Assembly: GCA_964619065.1 (NCBI GenBank)
Contig: CAZUCC010000004.1
Coordinates: 1-64,000, forward strand
Reading direction: 5' to 3'
DNA length: 64,000 nt
Source of the DNA: JANXUC01 sp964619065
Lineage (GTDB): Bacteria > Acidobacteriota > Terriglobia > Terriglobales > Acidobacteriaceae
Positions 17,829-26,579 of the stretch are shown in pieces (within the stretch, counting starts at the first letter, position 1; every line of letters starts with the position of its first letter). The notes beneath the pieces are model-generated. The model did no database searches and was not told where the DNA came from. It was given only the letters and a program-made list of their open reading frames with translations. The position numbers and the translations under genes are program-made.

Positions 17829-20800
17829 TTAGAACGAGTACTTCACAGAGAGCTTCATGATTCTCTGGTTAGGTTGTCCAACCTTCGTGTTCAGCGTTCC
17901 CCATGTACTGGACTTCGGAGAAGCTGTAACGGCGCCGGTTACAAAGTCCCTGGTGTACACAAGTTGTAGCTGGTCCGAGTTGCTAAAAGAACGCAGCGGA
18001 TGATTCAACCAGTTCGATGCCGATGCGCTAAACTCCACTCCCTGCCGTTCCGTGATGTGGAACGATTTCGCGATGGAAAGATCACTGTTGAAATAGGCGC
18101 CGCTCTTGATATACGGCAGGTTCCTGTTGCCGTTCGACCCGAAGGCCGGCGGTGCGAAGCAGGACAGTTTAGCTACCTGGTTCGAGCTTACGCCCGAGGT
18201 GGGGTTGCAGGAGAGAGCCGGCATGACCGACATTCCAGCCGTCGTTCCAAAATAGGTCGGTGCTCCAATGGAACCGCTTCCATAGCCGGAAGGCAAGTTT
18301 GTGTAGTTATAGGAAAATCCGAAATTGGAGTTGTAATTCGCCTGCAGGTTATTCCCAGACTGCCACGTGGTCAGCCCAGCAATTCTCCAGCCCGCCACGG
18401 CTCCTCTCACAAATTTTGAATCGCCATGATAGAAGCTTGGGACGTGGTAGGTATACGACGTGTTGATAACGTGCGGACGATCCGTCTGTAACACTCCGTA
18501 GTTACCACCTACGGAGTAAGGGTTGATGTTGAGCGCCGTTCCCATCGCCTTCGACCAAGTGTAGTTGAGATTGAAGGTGGCGTCGCCGACCGGCTTCGCC
18601 CAGGAAAGTTGTAATCCGTTGTAGTTCGAATAGCCGACGTGCTCGGGTACCACAATCGAGTTGGTTCCATAGGACGAGCCATACGGCCGATAGTCCGCTT
18701 CCTGGTTGCTAGTCCCCTTGCCGATGTTCTGCGGATCCGGGGAAATAACTCCGGTTACGGGGTCGGGCAGGAACAGCGCTCCCAGAGGCATTTTATTGCG
18801 ATTGATAATATCGCCACCGCTGCCTACGGAATTCTGACCGCCCATCAGAACGTTGGTGGAGCTGTTTCCGACATAGCCGATCTGTAAGAGTGTCCGCCAC
18901 TTTAGTTCCTGAGAGATTGTAAAGTTGTAGCTGGTAGTGAGCGGGATTTCATTATCGAATGGATCCGCGGCATAGATCGAGCCGTTGATCGATCCTGGTG
19001 TCCCGACACCTGACGCCGGGGGCGGCGCTGGCAGCCCCCCTACTTCACTGAGCAGCACATTCTTGCCACCTGCCAGATTGAAGGTTAACAGCCCCTGCGA
19101 GACTCCCAACATCCCCAAATAATCGTTCACCTGATCGTTCCAACGATATCTGCCCCATCCTCCCCGGAGGACGGTCTTGCCCGTGCCGAAGAGGTCATAG
19201 GCAATGCCAATTCTGGGCGAGACAAATGCCATTCTAACTGGAGAACCGCCATTCGGAATTCCGGGATCGATTCCGTGGTAGCGCACGCCCGGGTTGCCTT
19301 TGCCCGCCGCTGAATCGGCCAAAACCAAGTCCGGGAAGAATGCCGCCATTCCTACTCCCTGGCGATCATACCAGCGACCGATATGGTCGAAACGGAAGCC
19401 CCACTCTACGGTTAATTTTCTGGATGCCTTCCACGAATCATCGAAATAGCCAGCCAGTGTACGGTAGGCCATATCCTGATACGGCTCACTGCTCGATTCC
19501 TGGTATCCAGAAGCAATACCAGTCACGAAATTCGACAATGGGTTGGTGGAGGAGCCGATCGCCACCGGGCTGGGATTGGTATCGAAGAAATCGGGATTTT
19601 TTCCATTGAAAGAGAAAACGCCATTGGCGAAATTGTAGCCGGCTTGAATGTTTCCCGTATTTTCGTAGTAGCCGCCGAACTTGAGCGTGTGTGTGTGCCA
19701 TACCTTGGTAAAGTTATCCGCAAAGGACGGCATCTGCTTCTTCGAAACCCACGCTCCGCCAAATTCAAACAGGTCGGGCTGGGAGAACTCCGGGAAGGTA
19801 AAGTTCCCCGCGCTGTAGTTCGACGGGATCATATGGATCGCGGAATTCTTAAAGACGCTTCCATAGGAAGCAGGATAGTTAAGCTTCGACTTCGACACCT
19901 GACCAAGGGCTGCGGTATTCGGGCCATAACCCCAGCCCCAACTTGCAATGAATTCATTGGTCATCGAGGGGCTGAAAACGTGAACGAAGTGACCTGTTGC
20001 GATCTTAGAGTAGGTGATTGACTGGACTCCGCCCCCAGGAAAAGGTATCGAATTTCCGGGTGTGTACCAGATGTGAGCCCCCGTGCCACCCGCCGGGGAA
20101 GAGTCGGTGCCATATTGATACGACACATAGAACTTATTCGAGTCGTTCAGGTCGTAGTCGAAGCGCATCCGGTACATATAGCCGTTATGTTTTGTGGGAA
20201 AGGATTGGAAGTAGTTCCCGCCCCTGCTTTGGATCACTGCTGGATCGGTAATGTTCGCGGCCGGCCAGATAGAGGCCATCGCCGCCGTACCGGGGTCAAG
20301 GAATTGAGACGGTATCATGCCGTTCGAAACCGTGGATCCGTCCGGCAGGACAATTCCGCCGCCATTGATGCTTGCGCAAGCCGTTCCATTGTGGCTGCTG
20401 AGCGGATCCGTGTTGTCACCGTTCGCGTCCAGGTTCGGACAGAGGGCCGCTACTCCAGCTCCCGAGGAAGTAAAGTTCCCCTGTAACATTCCGGCAGCTG
20501 GAATATAGGAAGTGAGCGACGACGCGCCACCGAGATTCTGCAGGAAGTGCTCGTAGCCGAACCAAAAGAACACCTTTTTCTTCGTGAAGGGCACGGGCCC
20601 GCCAAAATTTCCGCCCGGATAATAGTAGTAGGCTTTTCCCCGTGGAGTCTTGCTATTGTTGCTCTGCCAGTCGTTTGCGTTCAAAACGTCGTTTCTGGCG
20701 TCGAAATAGCCTTCACCGTGGTATTCCCTGGATCCGGATTTACCAACAGAATTGACGACCACCGGCCCTTTCTGCACATCTGCGCCAAAATTGGATGTCT

Positions 20801-21554
20801 GGACCTGAACTTCCTGCGTCATCGAGGAATTCACCATCGCAACCGACCAACAGTTGCAGCCGGGATCGATAATATTGGCTCCGTCATTGACATAACTGGT
20901 ACCACCGCGATAGGCAGCTCCATCAACGTCTAACCCCACGCCGATCGCACTACCGGAGGCTCCGGTGTTCAGAAAGTTCATGAACCCTGCTCCGTTCGAA
21001 ATGCCATTGCTCGTCGAGGTCACTCCAGGGAGCACCTTCACCAGTTCGGAAATATTGCGGCTGACCAGCGGAAGCTCTTTAATATCCCTGCTGGAAAGCA
21101 AATCTTCGAGTGCGCCGGAATCGACGGGCACGAGCGCTGCAGCGGATGCGGACACTTCCATAACTTCCGAAGCGACACCAACGGAGAGCTCAATGTGCGA
21201 CAAAGTGCGGACATCTCCGGTGTGGATTACGATGCTGGTTTGCTTCCAGGACTTAAAGTTCTTCGCTTCCACTGTGACTGTATACGTTCCCGGCACCAGC
21301 GCAGAAAAAGTGAAGTAGCCGGAGCTGTTGCTCACGGATTCGCGAGCCTCTTGCGAAGTCTCATTGAGAAGTGACACCTTCGCCCCGGCCACGAGCGCAC
21401 CCGTAGAGTCCAAAACTGTTCCGGAAATCGATCCGGAAACCTGGGCAAATAAGCCAGACGGGGCCAGGAGAGCAATCATCATTGCGGCAGCTAAAATCCA
21501 GATTGGCTTGCGAGTCCTAAAGAAAGCGATCGAGCGGTTAGACAATATTCCCAT
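17829..21554 (-). CDS. TonB-dependent receptor, Oar-like, with carboxypeptidase-regulatory domain
   Basis: A 1241-residue outer-membrane receptor. A signal peptide (about 1-38, ending SGLFAQ) is followed by a carboxypeptidase regulatory-like domain (about 40-120; SGSISGTVLDSTGALVAGAK, GTYTVTVEAKNFK), a plug region (about 130-270; SRDIKELPLVSRNISELVKV) and a large barrel ending in the expected aromatic MKLSVKYSF. This is the typical acidobacterial transporter for large substrates such as oligosaccharides, energised by TonB. The ATG at 21554 is chosen because GGGGAGGAAATC precedes it and a signal peptide follows; the frame stays open to 21674 only by reading through two operator boxes. LacI boxes upstream tie it to the GH74-like enzyme, so it probably imports xyloglucan-derived or related glycans. 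Confidence 0.87.
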   Translation of the reverse strand: MGILSNRSIAFFRTRKPIWILAAAMMIALLAPSGLFAQVSGSISGTVLDSTGALVAGAKVSLLNETSQEARESVSNSSGYFTFSALVPGTYTVTVEAKNFKSWKQTSIVIHTGDVRTLSHIELSVGVASEVMEVSASAAALVPVDSGALEDLLSSRDIKELPLVSRNISELVKVLPGVTSTSNGISNGAGFMNFLNTGASGSAIGVGLDVDGAAYRGGTSYVNDGANIIDPGCNCWSVAMVNSSMTQEVQVQTSNFGADVQKGPVVVNSVGKSGSREYHGEGYFDARNDVLNANDWQSNNSKTPRGKAYYYYPGGNFGGPVPFTKKKVFFWFGYEHFLQNLGGASSLTSYIPAAGMLQGNFTSSGAGVAALCPNLDANGDNTDPLSSHNGTACASINGGGIVLPDGSTVSNGMIPSQFLDPGTAAMASIWPAANITDPAVIQSRGGNYFQSFPTKHNGYMYRMRFDYDLNDSNKFYVSYQYGTDSSPAGGTGAHIWYTPGNSIPFPGGGVQSITYSKIATGHFVHVFSPSMTNEFIASWGWGYGPNTAALGQVSKSKLNYPASYGSVFKNSAIHMIPSNYSAGNFTFPEFSQPDLFEFGGAWVSKKQMPSFADNFTKVWHTHTLKFGGYYENTGNIQAGYNFANGVFSFNGKNPDFFDTNPSPVAIGSSTNPLSNFVTGIASGYQESSSEPYQDMAYRTLAGYFDDSWKASRKLTVEWGFRFDHIGRWYDRQGVGMAAFFPDLVLADSAAGKGNPGVRYHGIDPGIPNGGSPVRMAFVSPRIGIAYDLFGTGKTVLRGGWGRYRWNDQVNDYLGMLGVSQGLLTFNLAGGKNVLLSEVGGLPAPPPASGVGTPGSINGSIYAADPFDNEIPLTTSYNFTISQELKWRTLLQIGYVGNSSTNVLMGGQNSVGSGGDIINRNKMPLGALFLPDPVTGVISPDPQNIGKGTSNQEADYRPYGSSYGTNSIVVPEHVGYSNYNGLQLSWAKPVGDATFNLNYTWSKAMGTALNINPYSVGGNYGVLQTDRPHVINTSYTYHVPSFYHGDSKFVRGAVAGWRIAGLTTWQSGNNLQANYNSNFGFSYNYTNLPSGYGSGSIGAPTYFGTTAGMSVMPALSCNPTSGVSSNQVAKLSCFAPPAFGSNGNRNLPYIKSGAYFNSDLSIAKSFHITERQGVEFSASASNWLNHPLRSFSNSDQLQLVYTRDFVTGAVTASPKSSTWGTLNTKVGQPNQRIMKLSVKYSF

Positions 21555-21638
21555 TTTGATTTCCTCCCCGAGCCAATTGGCTCGCACATCGAATCCAAGG
21601 ACTTCGCGCGACCAGCGCCGCAACTCCCAGAAAGTTGC

Positions 21639-21650
21639 GTAAACGCTTAC
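21639..21650. promoter_or_regulatory. LacI-type operator box 1 upstream of the TonB receptor
   Basis: GTAAACGCTTAC, 85 bases before the receptor start. It is one base from the perfect palindrome, and forms a pair with the box at 21657-21668. Confidence 0.7.
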
Positions 21651-21656
21651 GGTTCT

Positions 21657-21668
21657 GTAAACGTTTAC
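21657..21668. promoter_or_regulatory. LacI-type operator box 2 upstream of the TonB receptor
   Basis: Perfect palindrome GTAAACGTTTAC, identical to the box before the GH74-like gene. Its centre is 18 bases from the centre of box 1, which would let two dimers bind on related faces of the helix. Confidence 0.75.
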
Positions 21669-21920
21669 ATCCACAACGCTAATGGTTTTAGAGCATACGT
21701 ATTCCGGTTGTCAAGCTTTTTCTTCAACCCTGTTTCTTCGTATCTTCCGTGCTGGGAAGCGAGATTTGGTTCGATGATCCGATCTATCCTGATACCTAAC
21801 TCTTTGATTCTTTTAACTTTCCTGGAGCAGGCCAACAGTTAACATTGGAGGAGGGTTATCGTTAACTTGTCGTCGTCTTTGTGACAGACAATCTCGCCGG
21901 TTGGATTCGGATTTTCTGAA

Positions 21921-23720
21921 TTAGTTCGGTTTCGGCGTCAGGGTGGCGCCAGTTTGTTTGCTTTGGATCGCTTTCGAGATCTCTCTTTCGCGGGCAGCCT
22001 TTTCATTCTCTCCTCTGTTGGCATAGGCTTCGGCAAGCGCATCGGGAATCAAAGCAACATCGGGATTGGCTTTTTCCAGTGCCTCTAACCTCTGCATGCC
22101 GGCGTCGGCTTCACCGCCTTTGACTTGGGACACGGCAAAGATATAACTGAGCTGCGGACGGTCACCTAGCAAATCCTCCAAGGGGTGCAAAGTTTCTACC
22201 GCCTCCCGGTATTTCTGCAGGGAAAAATAACTGGAGCCCAGGGCTGCTCGAATCCAGGTGTCATCCGGATGTCCTCGCAAATACCGCGTCAGGGGCCCAA
22301 CCGCTTGCTCGTAGTCTCGAGCTGAAAACGCAGCTCGCCCCCAATTGTTGTCCAGTCCTTCGAGGGAAGGGTTCCATTTCGCCGCTTCCCGAAAGTCGCG
22401 AAGCGCAGCGGGAAAATTGTTCACAGACGCAGACATCACCGCTAAATTATTGTAACTATCCGCAACCGCCGCCTTGATTCTCTGTTCAAACGCGTCCGCC
22501 TCTTTCATATTTTCCGGGTTGAGCGGTGTCGTACTCATGCGTGTTTCCGCTACGTGCGTGCTATCCCGCTCTGCTGCCAGACCCTGCGTGGCAACCGTGC
22601 TCTGTTTCAGCAACTCGTCTGCGGCTTTCATTTCCGGTTTAGCTTCCTCGCGGCGCCCGCTCTGCAGTAGTAAACGCGCCAACAGGTAGTGAGCGCGTTG
22701 TACCTGATAGTTGTTCCTCGTGACATCGCTCGTCAGCGCAATGGATTGGCGCAGCGCAGCCTCTGCTTCCGCGGCGCGCCCTCTCTCGTTGTAGATTTGT
22801 CCGAGCAAGAGATAGATGTCCGGATTGCGCGCATCCTGTTTGCTGGCCTTGTTCAAATTCCCTTCCGCAGCGTCCAGTTCATGCCGGCCGAACTCAATGC
22901 TGCCCAGTTGGTACAAGCTCAGAGGGTCATCGGGATAATTCTTCAGTTCCTTCTGAAATTCCCCTTCCGCTTGGCCTTGCATGACATTCCCCAATCCCAG
23001 CAAATACGCGGCGCCAAGCGAATAATGCCCGCCACGAATCTTCTCGTTTTTGGCCAGCGCCTTTTCGAATTCCGGAATTCCCCGCTCGGGGTAACCGGCC
23101 TCAGCGTATGCGCTCCCAAACTCCATGTGAAGCTCCGGCAAATCTCCGGAGGTTTGCATTTCAGCAAATATCTTGGAGGCCTGTTCTGGATCCTTTCGTT
23201 TCAGGTATTCCTTCGCCAGTGCGTAACCGTTCTCAAAATTGGGGTCCAGAGCCACGGCTCTTTCGAAATGCGACGTTGCGGCTGTGTCCTCGCCCATTGT
23301 CGACAAGATTCGGCCCAGCTCCAGATGAGCTTTGGCGTTTTTCGGCTCGAGTGTCAGCGCATTTTGAGCGGCAGCCTTTGCCTTCGCCAAGTTCCCCGAA
23401 GAACGGCAAGCGCCAGCGTAATCCAATTGCAGATCGATGTCGTTGGGCGTGAGTTCTAGCCCTTCCTCCAACAACTCGATCGATTTTCCTAAATCGCCGC
23501 CAGCGGCGCGGCGACGCGCAAGTCTTCTCAGGGCCTCGGATATAAATCTTTTGTATTCGACTCCGGCCTGCGCAACATCTCCTGCTGCCAGAGCCTTCTG
23601 CGCAGCCTCATAGTGCTCCCCCATCGTGTCGTCGGAAGTGCTACGACCACTTATTGTTGGGGTGCCCGCCGCCACATAAGTCAGCACAACACACAGCATG
23701 CTGAATATGGTCCGCCCCAT
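21921..23720 (-). CDS. Exported TPR-repeat protein
   Basis: A 599-residue protein starting at ATG 23720, preferred over an upstream start at 23777 because AGAGGAAAG lies just before it and the N-terminus then forms a signal sequence (MGRTIFSMLCVVLTYVAAG). The rest is a long TPR solenoid, with ten or more units visible between about residues 30 and 585 (NAKAHLELGRILSTMGEDTA, EKALAKNEKIRGGHYSLGAA, AEAEAALRQSIAL, DTWIRAALGSSYFSLQKYRE). No catalytic domain is present. It is on the same strand and 366 bases upstream of the TonB receptor. In acidobacterial polysaccharide loci such proteins often accompany TonB receptors and CRTAC1 proteins; here it could assemble surface complexes. Confidence 0.8.
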   Translation of the reverse strand: MGRTIFSMLCVVLTYVAAGTPTISGRSTSDDTMGEHYEAAQKALAAGDVAQAGVEYKRFISEALRRLARRRAAGGDLGKSIELLEEGLELTPNDIDLQLDYAGACRSSGNLAKAKAAAQNALTLEPKNAKAHLELGRILSTMGEDTAATSHFERAVALDPNFENGYALAKEYLKRKDPEQASKIFAEMQTSGDLPELHMEFGSAYAEAGYPERGIPEFEKALAKNEKIRGGHYSLGAAYLLGLGNVMQGQAEGEFQKELKNYPDDPLSLYQLGSIEFGRHELDAAEGNLNKASKQDARNPDIYLLLGQIYNERGRAAEAEAALRQSIALTSDVTRNNYQVQRAHYLLARLLLQSGRREEAKPEMKAADELLKQSTVATQGLAAERDSTHVAETRMSTTPLNPENMKEADAFEQRIKAAVADSYNNLAVMSASVNNFPAALRDFREAAKWNPSLEGLDNNWGRAAFSARDYEQAVGPLTRYLRGHPDDTWIRAALGSSYFSLQKYREAVETLHPLEDLLGDRPQLSYIFAVSQVKGGEADAGMQRLEALEKANPDVALIPDALAEAYANRGENEKAAREREISKAIQSKQTGATLTPKPN

Positions 23721-23919
23721 CCACTTTCCTCTCAAGATTCGCGGACGGCTGCGCCTCTTTCCCTGCTGAATTGCCATGTGAATTCGAGTTAATCCCGACG
23801 TCCAACAGAAAGTCAAGAGTCTTAAATTTCAACCAACGAACTCCCTGGAGAAACTAACATTCTCCGGGTGAACGTTTTGAAAAAATGACCCCGACAAATG
23901 TCGCGTCTGCCGATGAAAT

Positions 23920-25392
23920 TCAACCGGAAGCGCCTTGGGCCTTGCTGGATTGCAGATTTGTTGCTTGGGCTCCAACTTGGCACGATACGCCAAGGGTGAA
24001 GCAAAAGGTTGCTCCTTGATCGGTCTCCGCATCCGCCCAGACGCGTCCTCCATGTTTTCGGATGATACGCTGCACGGTGGCGAGCCCCACGCCCGTGCCT
24101 TCAAATTCCTCAGCACTGTGGAGCCGCTGGAAAGCACCAAAGAGTTTATCGGCATATTTTGTGTCGAAGCCGGCGCCGTTGTCGCGAACGTAGATTACGA
24201 GCTGGTCACTGACGATCTTCTGGCCGATCTCGACCCTCGCTCGATTTCGACGTCGAGTGTATTTCACGGCATTGGACAAAAGATTGGCAAACACTTGCTG
24301 CATCAGTCCTGGGTCGCAATTAAAAGAGGGGAGCTCACCAATATGCCACTCGATCTCCCGATCTGCAGATTCAGACTTGAGATCCTGAAGGACGTTTTCC
24401 ACCAAGGAATTCAACGATGTCATCTTCATGGCCATTTCAAGACGATCCAAACGAGAGAGGTTGAGAAGATCGTCGATCATACGGGCCATTTTCTGGGTGC
24501 CTTCTTGAATGCGTTTCAACTGGCGCTTGGCTTCTGGCTCCAGCTGAGCGCTGTAATTCTCCATCAATGTGTGCGAAAAGCCGCTGATATGGCGCAAGGG
24601 CGCTCGCAGGTCATGGGAAACTGAGTACGAAAAGGCTTCCAATTCTTTGTTTGTGGCCGCTAGCTGCGCTGTGCGGTCGGCAACTCGGCGTTCCAGGTCT
24701 TCATTCAGTCTCTTGACCTCTTCTTCGGCCCGTTTACGCTCGATCAGCTCCGTCTTCAGTTGTTGATTCGTTTGGGCGAGTTCGGCCGTGCGTTCTGCGA
24801 CTCTTGCCTCCAACGCTCCATTGGTTTCCTGGAGTTCCCGCTGCTTGAGTTCGAGTTCTTCGTTGATTTGGACAGCGCCTTCATAGGTTGAGATCAGCAA
24901 ATCGAGAATCTGTTGTTTCTCCGCTGTTATAAAGTGTGATTGGCCGCCAAAATGCAACTGCACGCCCATATGCAAGTGTTCTGTTTTTCGTAGCTCCCGA
25001 TTCGTCAGGATGTAGTCAACCCGGGAAAGCAAATATCTTTCATCGTAGGGCTTGCGGATGAAACTATCGGCGCCACACTCCAGGCCCTTTACGATGTCCT
25101 GCGGCTTGGTGAGAGAAGTCAACAGGACAAGAGGAATATCCTTCAGTAAAGATGAGGATTTAATCTGTTTGCAAAGGGTATAACCATCCATTTCAGGCAT
25201 AACCACATCGGAAATGATCAGATCAGGTTTGTTTTCGAGAGCTGCATCAAGAGCTAGCTTCCCATTTTTAGCAGCGGTGACGCTATGTCCCCGCGTGTTT
25301 AGGTAATGAATTAATTTCTCTGCCTGGGTCGGGCTGTCCTCTGCAATGAGGATCCGGGCACCATTGAAAATATTTTTTTGGATTTGACCCAT
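23920..25392 (-). CDS. Receiver-histidine kinase, output of the chemosensory operon
   Basis: A 490-residue protein. Receiver domain at about 12-130 (ARILIAEDSPTQAEKLIHYL; acceptor Asp in LIISDVVMPEMDG), long coiled coil about 165-245 with two parallel AERTAELAQTNQQL and ADRTAQLAATNKEL heptads, HisKA with phospho-His at about residue 260 (SYSVSHDLRAPLRHISGF), then HATPase (QVFANLLSNAVKYT; DNGAGFD; GTGVGLATVQRIIRKHGG). AGGAGTTTT directly precedes the ATG at 25392. It lies 22 bases after cheB as the last gene of the chemosensory operon, the position occupied by the diguanylate cyclase WspR in Wsp systems. CheA phosphorylation of its receiver probably switches its kinase, linking the array to a further phosphorelay. 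Confidence 0.87.
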   Translation of the reverse strand: MGQIQKNIFNGARILIAEDSPTQAEKLIHYLNTRGHSVTAAKNGKLALDAALENKPDLIISDVVMPEMDGYTLCKQIKSSSLLKDIPLVLLTSLTKPQDIVKGLECGADSFIRKPYDERYLLSRVDYILTNRELRKTEHLHMGVQLHFGGQSHFITAEKQQILDLLISTYEGAVQINEELELKQRELQETNGALEARVAERTAELAQTNQQLKTELIERKRAEEEVKRLNEDLERRVADRTAQLAATNKELEAFSYSVSHDLRAPLRHISGFSHTLMENYSAQLEPEAKRQLKRIQEGTQKMARMIDDLLNLSRLDRLEMAMKMTSLNSLVENVLQDLKSESADREIEWHIGELPSFNCDPGLMQQVFANLLSNAVKYTRRRNRARVEIGQKIVSDQLVIYVRDNGAGFDTKYADKLFGAFQRLHSAEEFEGTGVGLATVQRIIRKHGGRVWADAETDQGATFCFTLGVSCQVGAQATNLQSSKAQGASG

Positions 25393-25414
25393 AAAACTCC
25401 TCTGAACCTGTTGC

Positions 25415-26560
25415 TTAGCTTCCGGAAACATCGTGCCCGAGAGTAGAACCATTCGTATTCGCGAAGTTGTCTTGTTTGCTCCCCATTAACCGCTCGTTAT
25501 TGCTCGCAGTAGCGGCGACAAGGCTTGTCAGGGCCGACCGGATCTTCTCCGGTGAGAGAATATATGTTGCTCCACCCAGCCGTATTGCTTCACCTGGCAT
25601 ACCGTGCACGACCGATGTATCCCGGTCCTGCACGATGGTCACCGCTCCTTGCTCCTTCATTAACTTCAGTTCCCACGCGCCGTCCTTTCCCATTCCCGTT
25701 AGCAATACTCCAATCGCATTCCGGCCATATGTCTTGATGACCGAACGAAAGAGATGAGAAACAGACGGGCATAGCCCGTTTTCTGGCTCGTCTGTGCTCA
25801 GACGCACCCGACCCTCTGCGGCCACAGCCATATGAAATTTGTCTGGCGCCACATAGACTTGTCCAGCAAGGATGGGCTGACCATTGGCGGGTATATGGAC
25901 AGGTAGAGTTGAGGATTGCGCCAACCACTCCACAAAACCCTGGGTAAAACCCACCGCAATGTGCTGCACGATCAGTACTGGAACTGGAAAATCTTTGGGC
26001 AATGCCGATAGAATTGTTTGAAGTATTGGCGGGCCACCTGTCGAAGCCCCTATAGCCACAACTCTAGGCCGCATTTGACCTGTTTGAAGCCGAACCTCTG
26101 AATATTGAGAGGCCTCGGGGGGAACATCCGGCGTTCGGGTGCGAGGCCACCGCCTGACTACTTTCACTTCCGACATCAGCTTTACGGTTCTTATCAGATC
26201 TGCTGTGCTCTTTTCGTGCTGCGGATGACCCGGCCCTCGGGGCTTCTGCAACACGGCCAGGGCCCCGGATTCGATCGCCCGAAAGGCCTTGGTCGTGTCG
26301 GTGAAATCAGTTGTTCCACTCACGATCACAATTGGGGTTGGGTGAGTTTCCATAATCCGCCTGGTGGCATCGAAGCCGTTCATCCGGGGCATGTGGACGT
26401 CCATAGTAATAAGGTCTGGTCTGGTACGCGCTACGGCTGCCAGCGCCTCCTCTCCTGTCTCTGCGATCCCAACCACTTCGATTGCTGGATCGGAGCGAAG
26501 AATATGGACCAGAAATTCCTGGATTATCGCTGAGTCTTCTACCACCAGAACTCGAATCAT
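25415..26560 (-). CDS. cheB: CheB protein-glutamate methylesterase
   Basis: A 381-residue CheB. The receiver (about 1-120) has the acceptor Asp54 (LITMDVHMPRM). The methylesterase domain (about 165-350) has the catalytic triad Ser173 (GASTGGPP), His200 (IVQHI) and Asp293 (LTGMGKDGA). It removes methyl groups from receptor glutamates and deamidates glutamines to adapt the array. AGGAGCGGAA precedes the ATG. The unusual extra C-terminal tail (last 25 residues, rich in Asn and Gly) has no known role. The gene follows cheA by 19 bases. Confidence 0.93.
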   Translation of the reverse strand: MIRVLVVEDSAIIQEFLVHILRSDPAIEVVGIAETGEEALAAVARTRPDLITMDVHMPRMNGFDATRRIMETHPTPIVIVSGTTDFTDTTKAFRAIESGALAVLQKPRGPGHPQHEKSTADLIRTVKLMSEVKVVRRWPRTRTPDVPPEASQYSEVRLQTGQMRPRVVAIGASTGGPPILQTILSALPKDFPVPVLIVQHIAVGFTQGFVEWLAQSSTLPVHIPANGQPILAGQVYVAPDKFHMAVAAEGRVRLSTDEPENGLCPSVSHLFRSVIKTYGRNAIGVLLTGMGKDGAWELKLMKEQGAVTIVQDRDTSVVHGMPGEAIRLGGATYILSPEKIRSALTSLVAATASNNERLMGSKQDNFANTNGSTLGHDVSGS

Positions 26561-26579
26561 TTCCGCTCCTAAGCACCGC

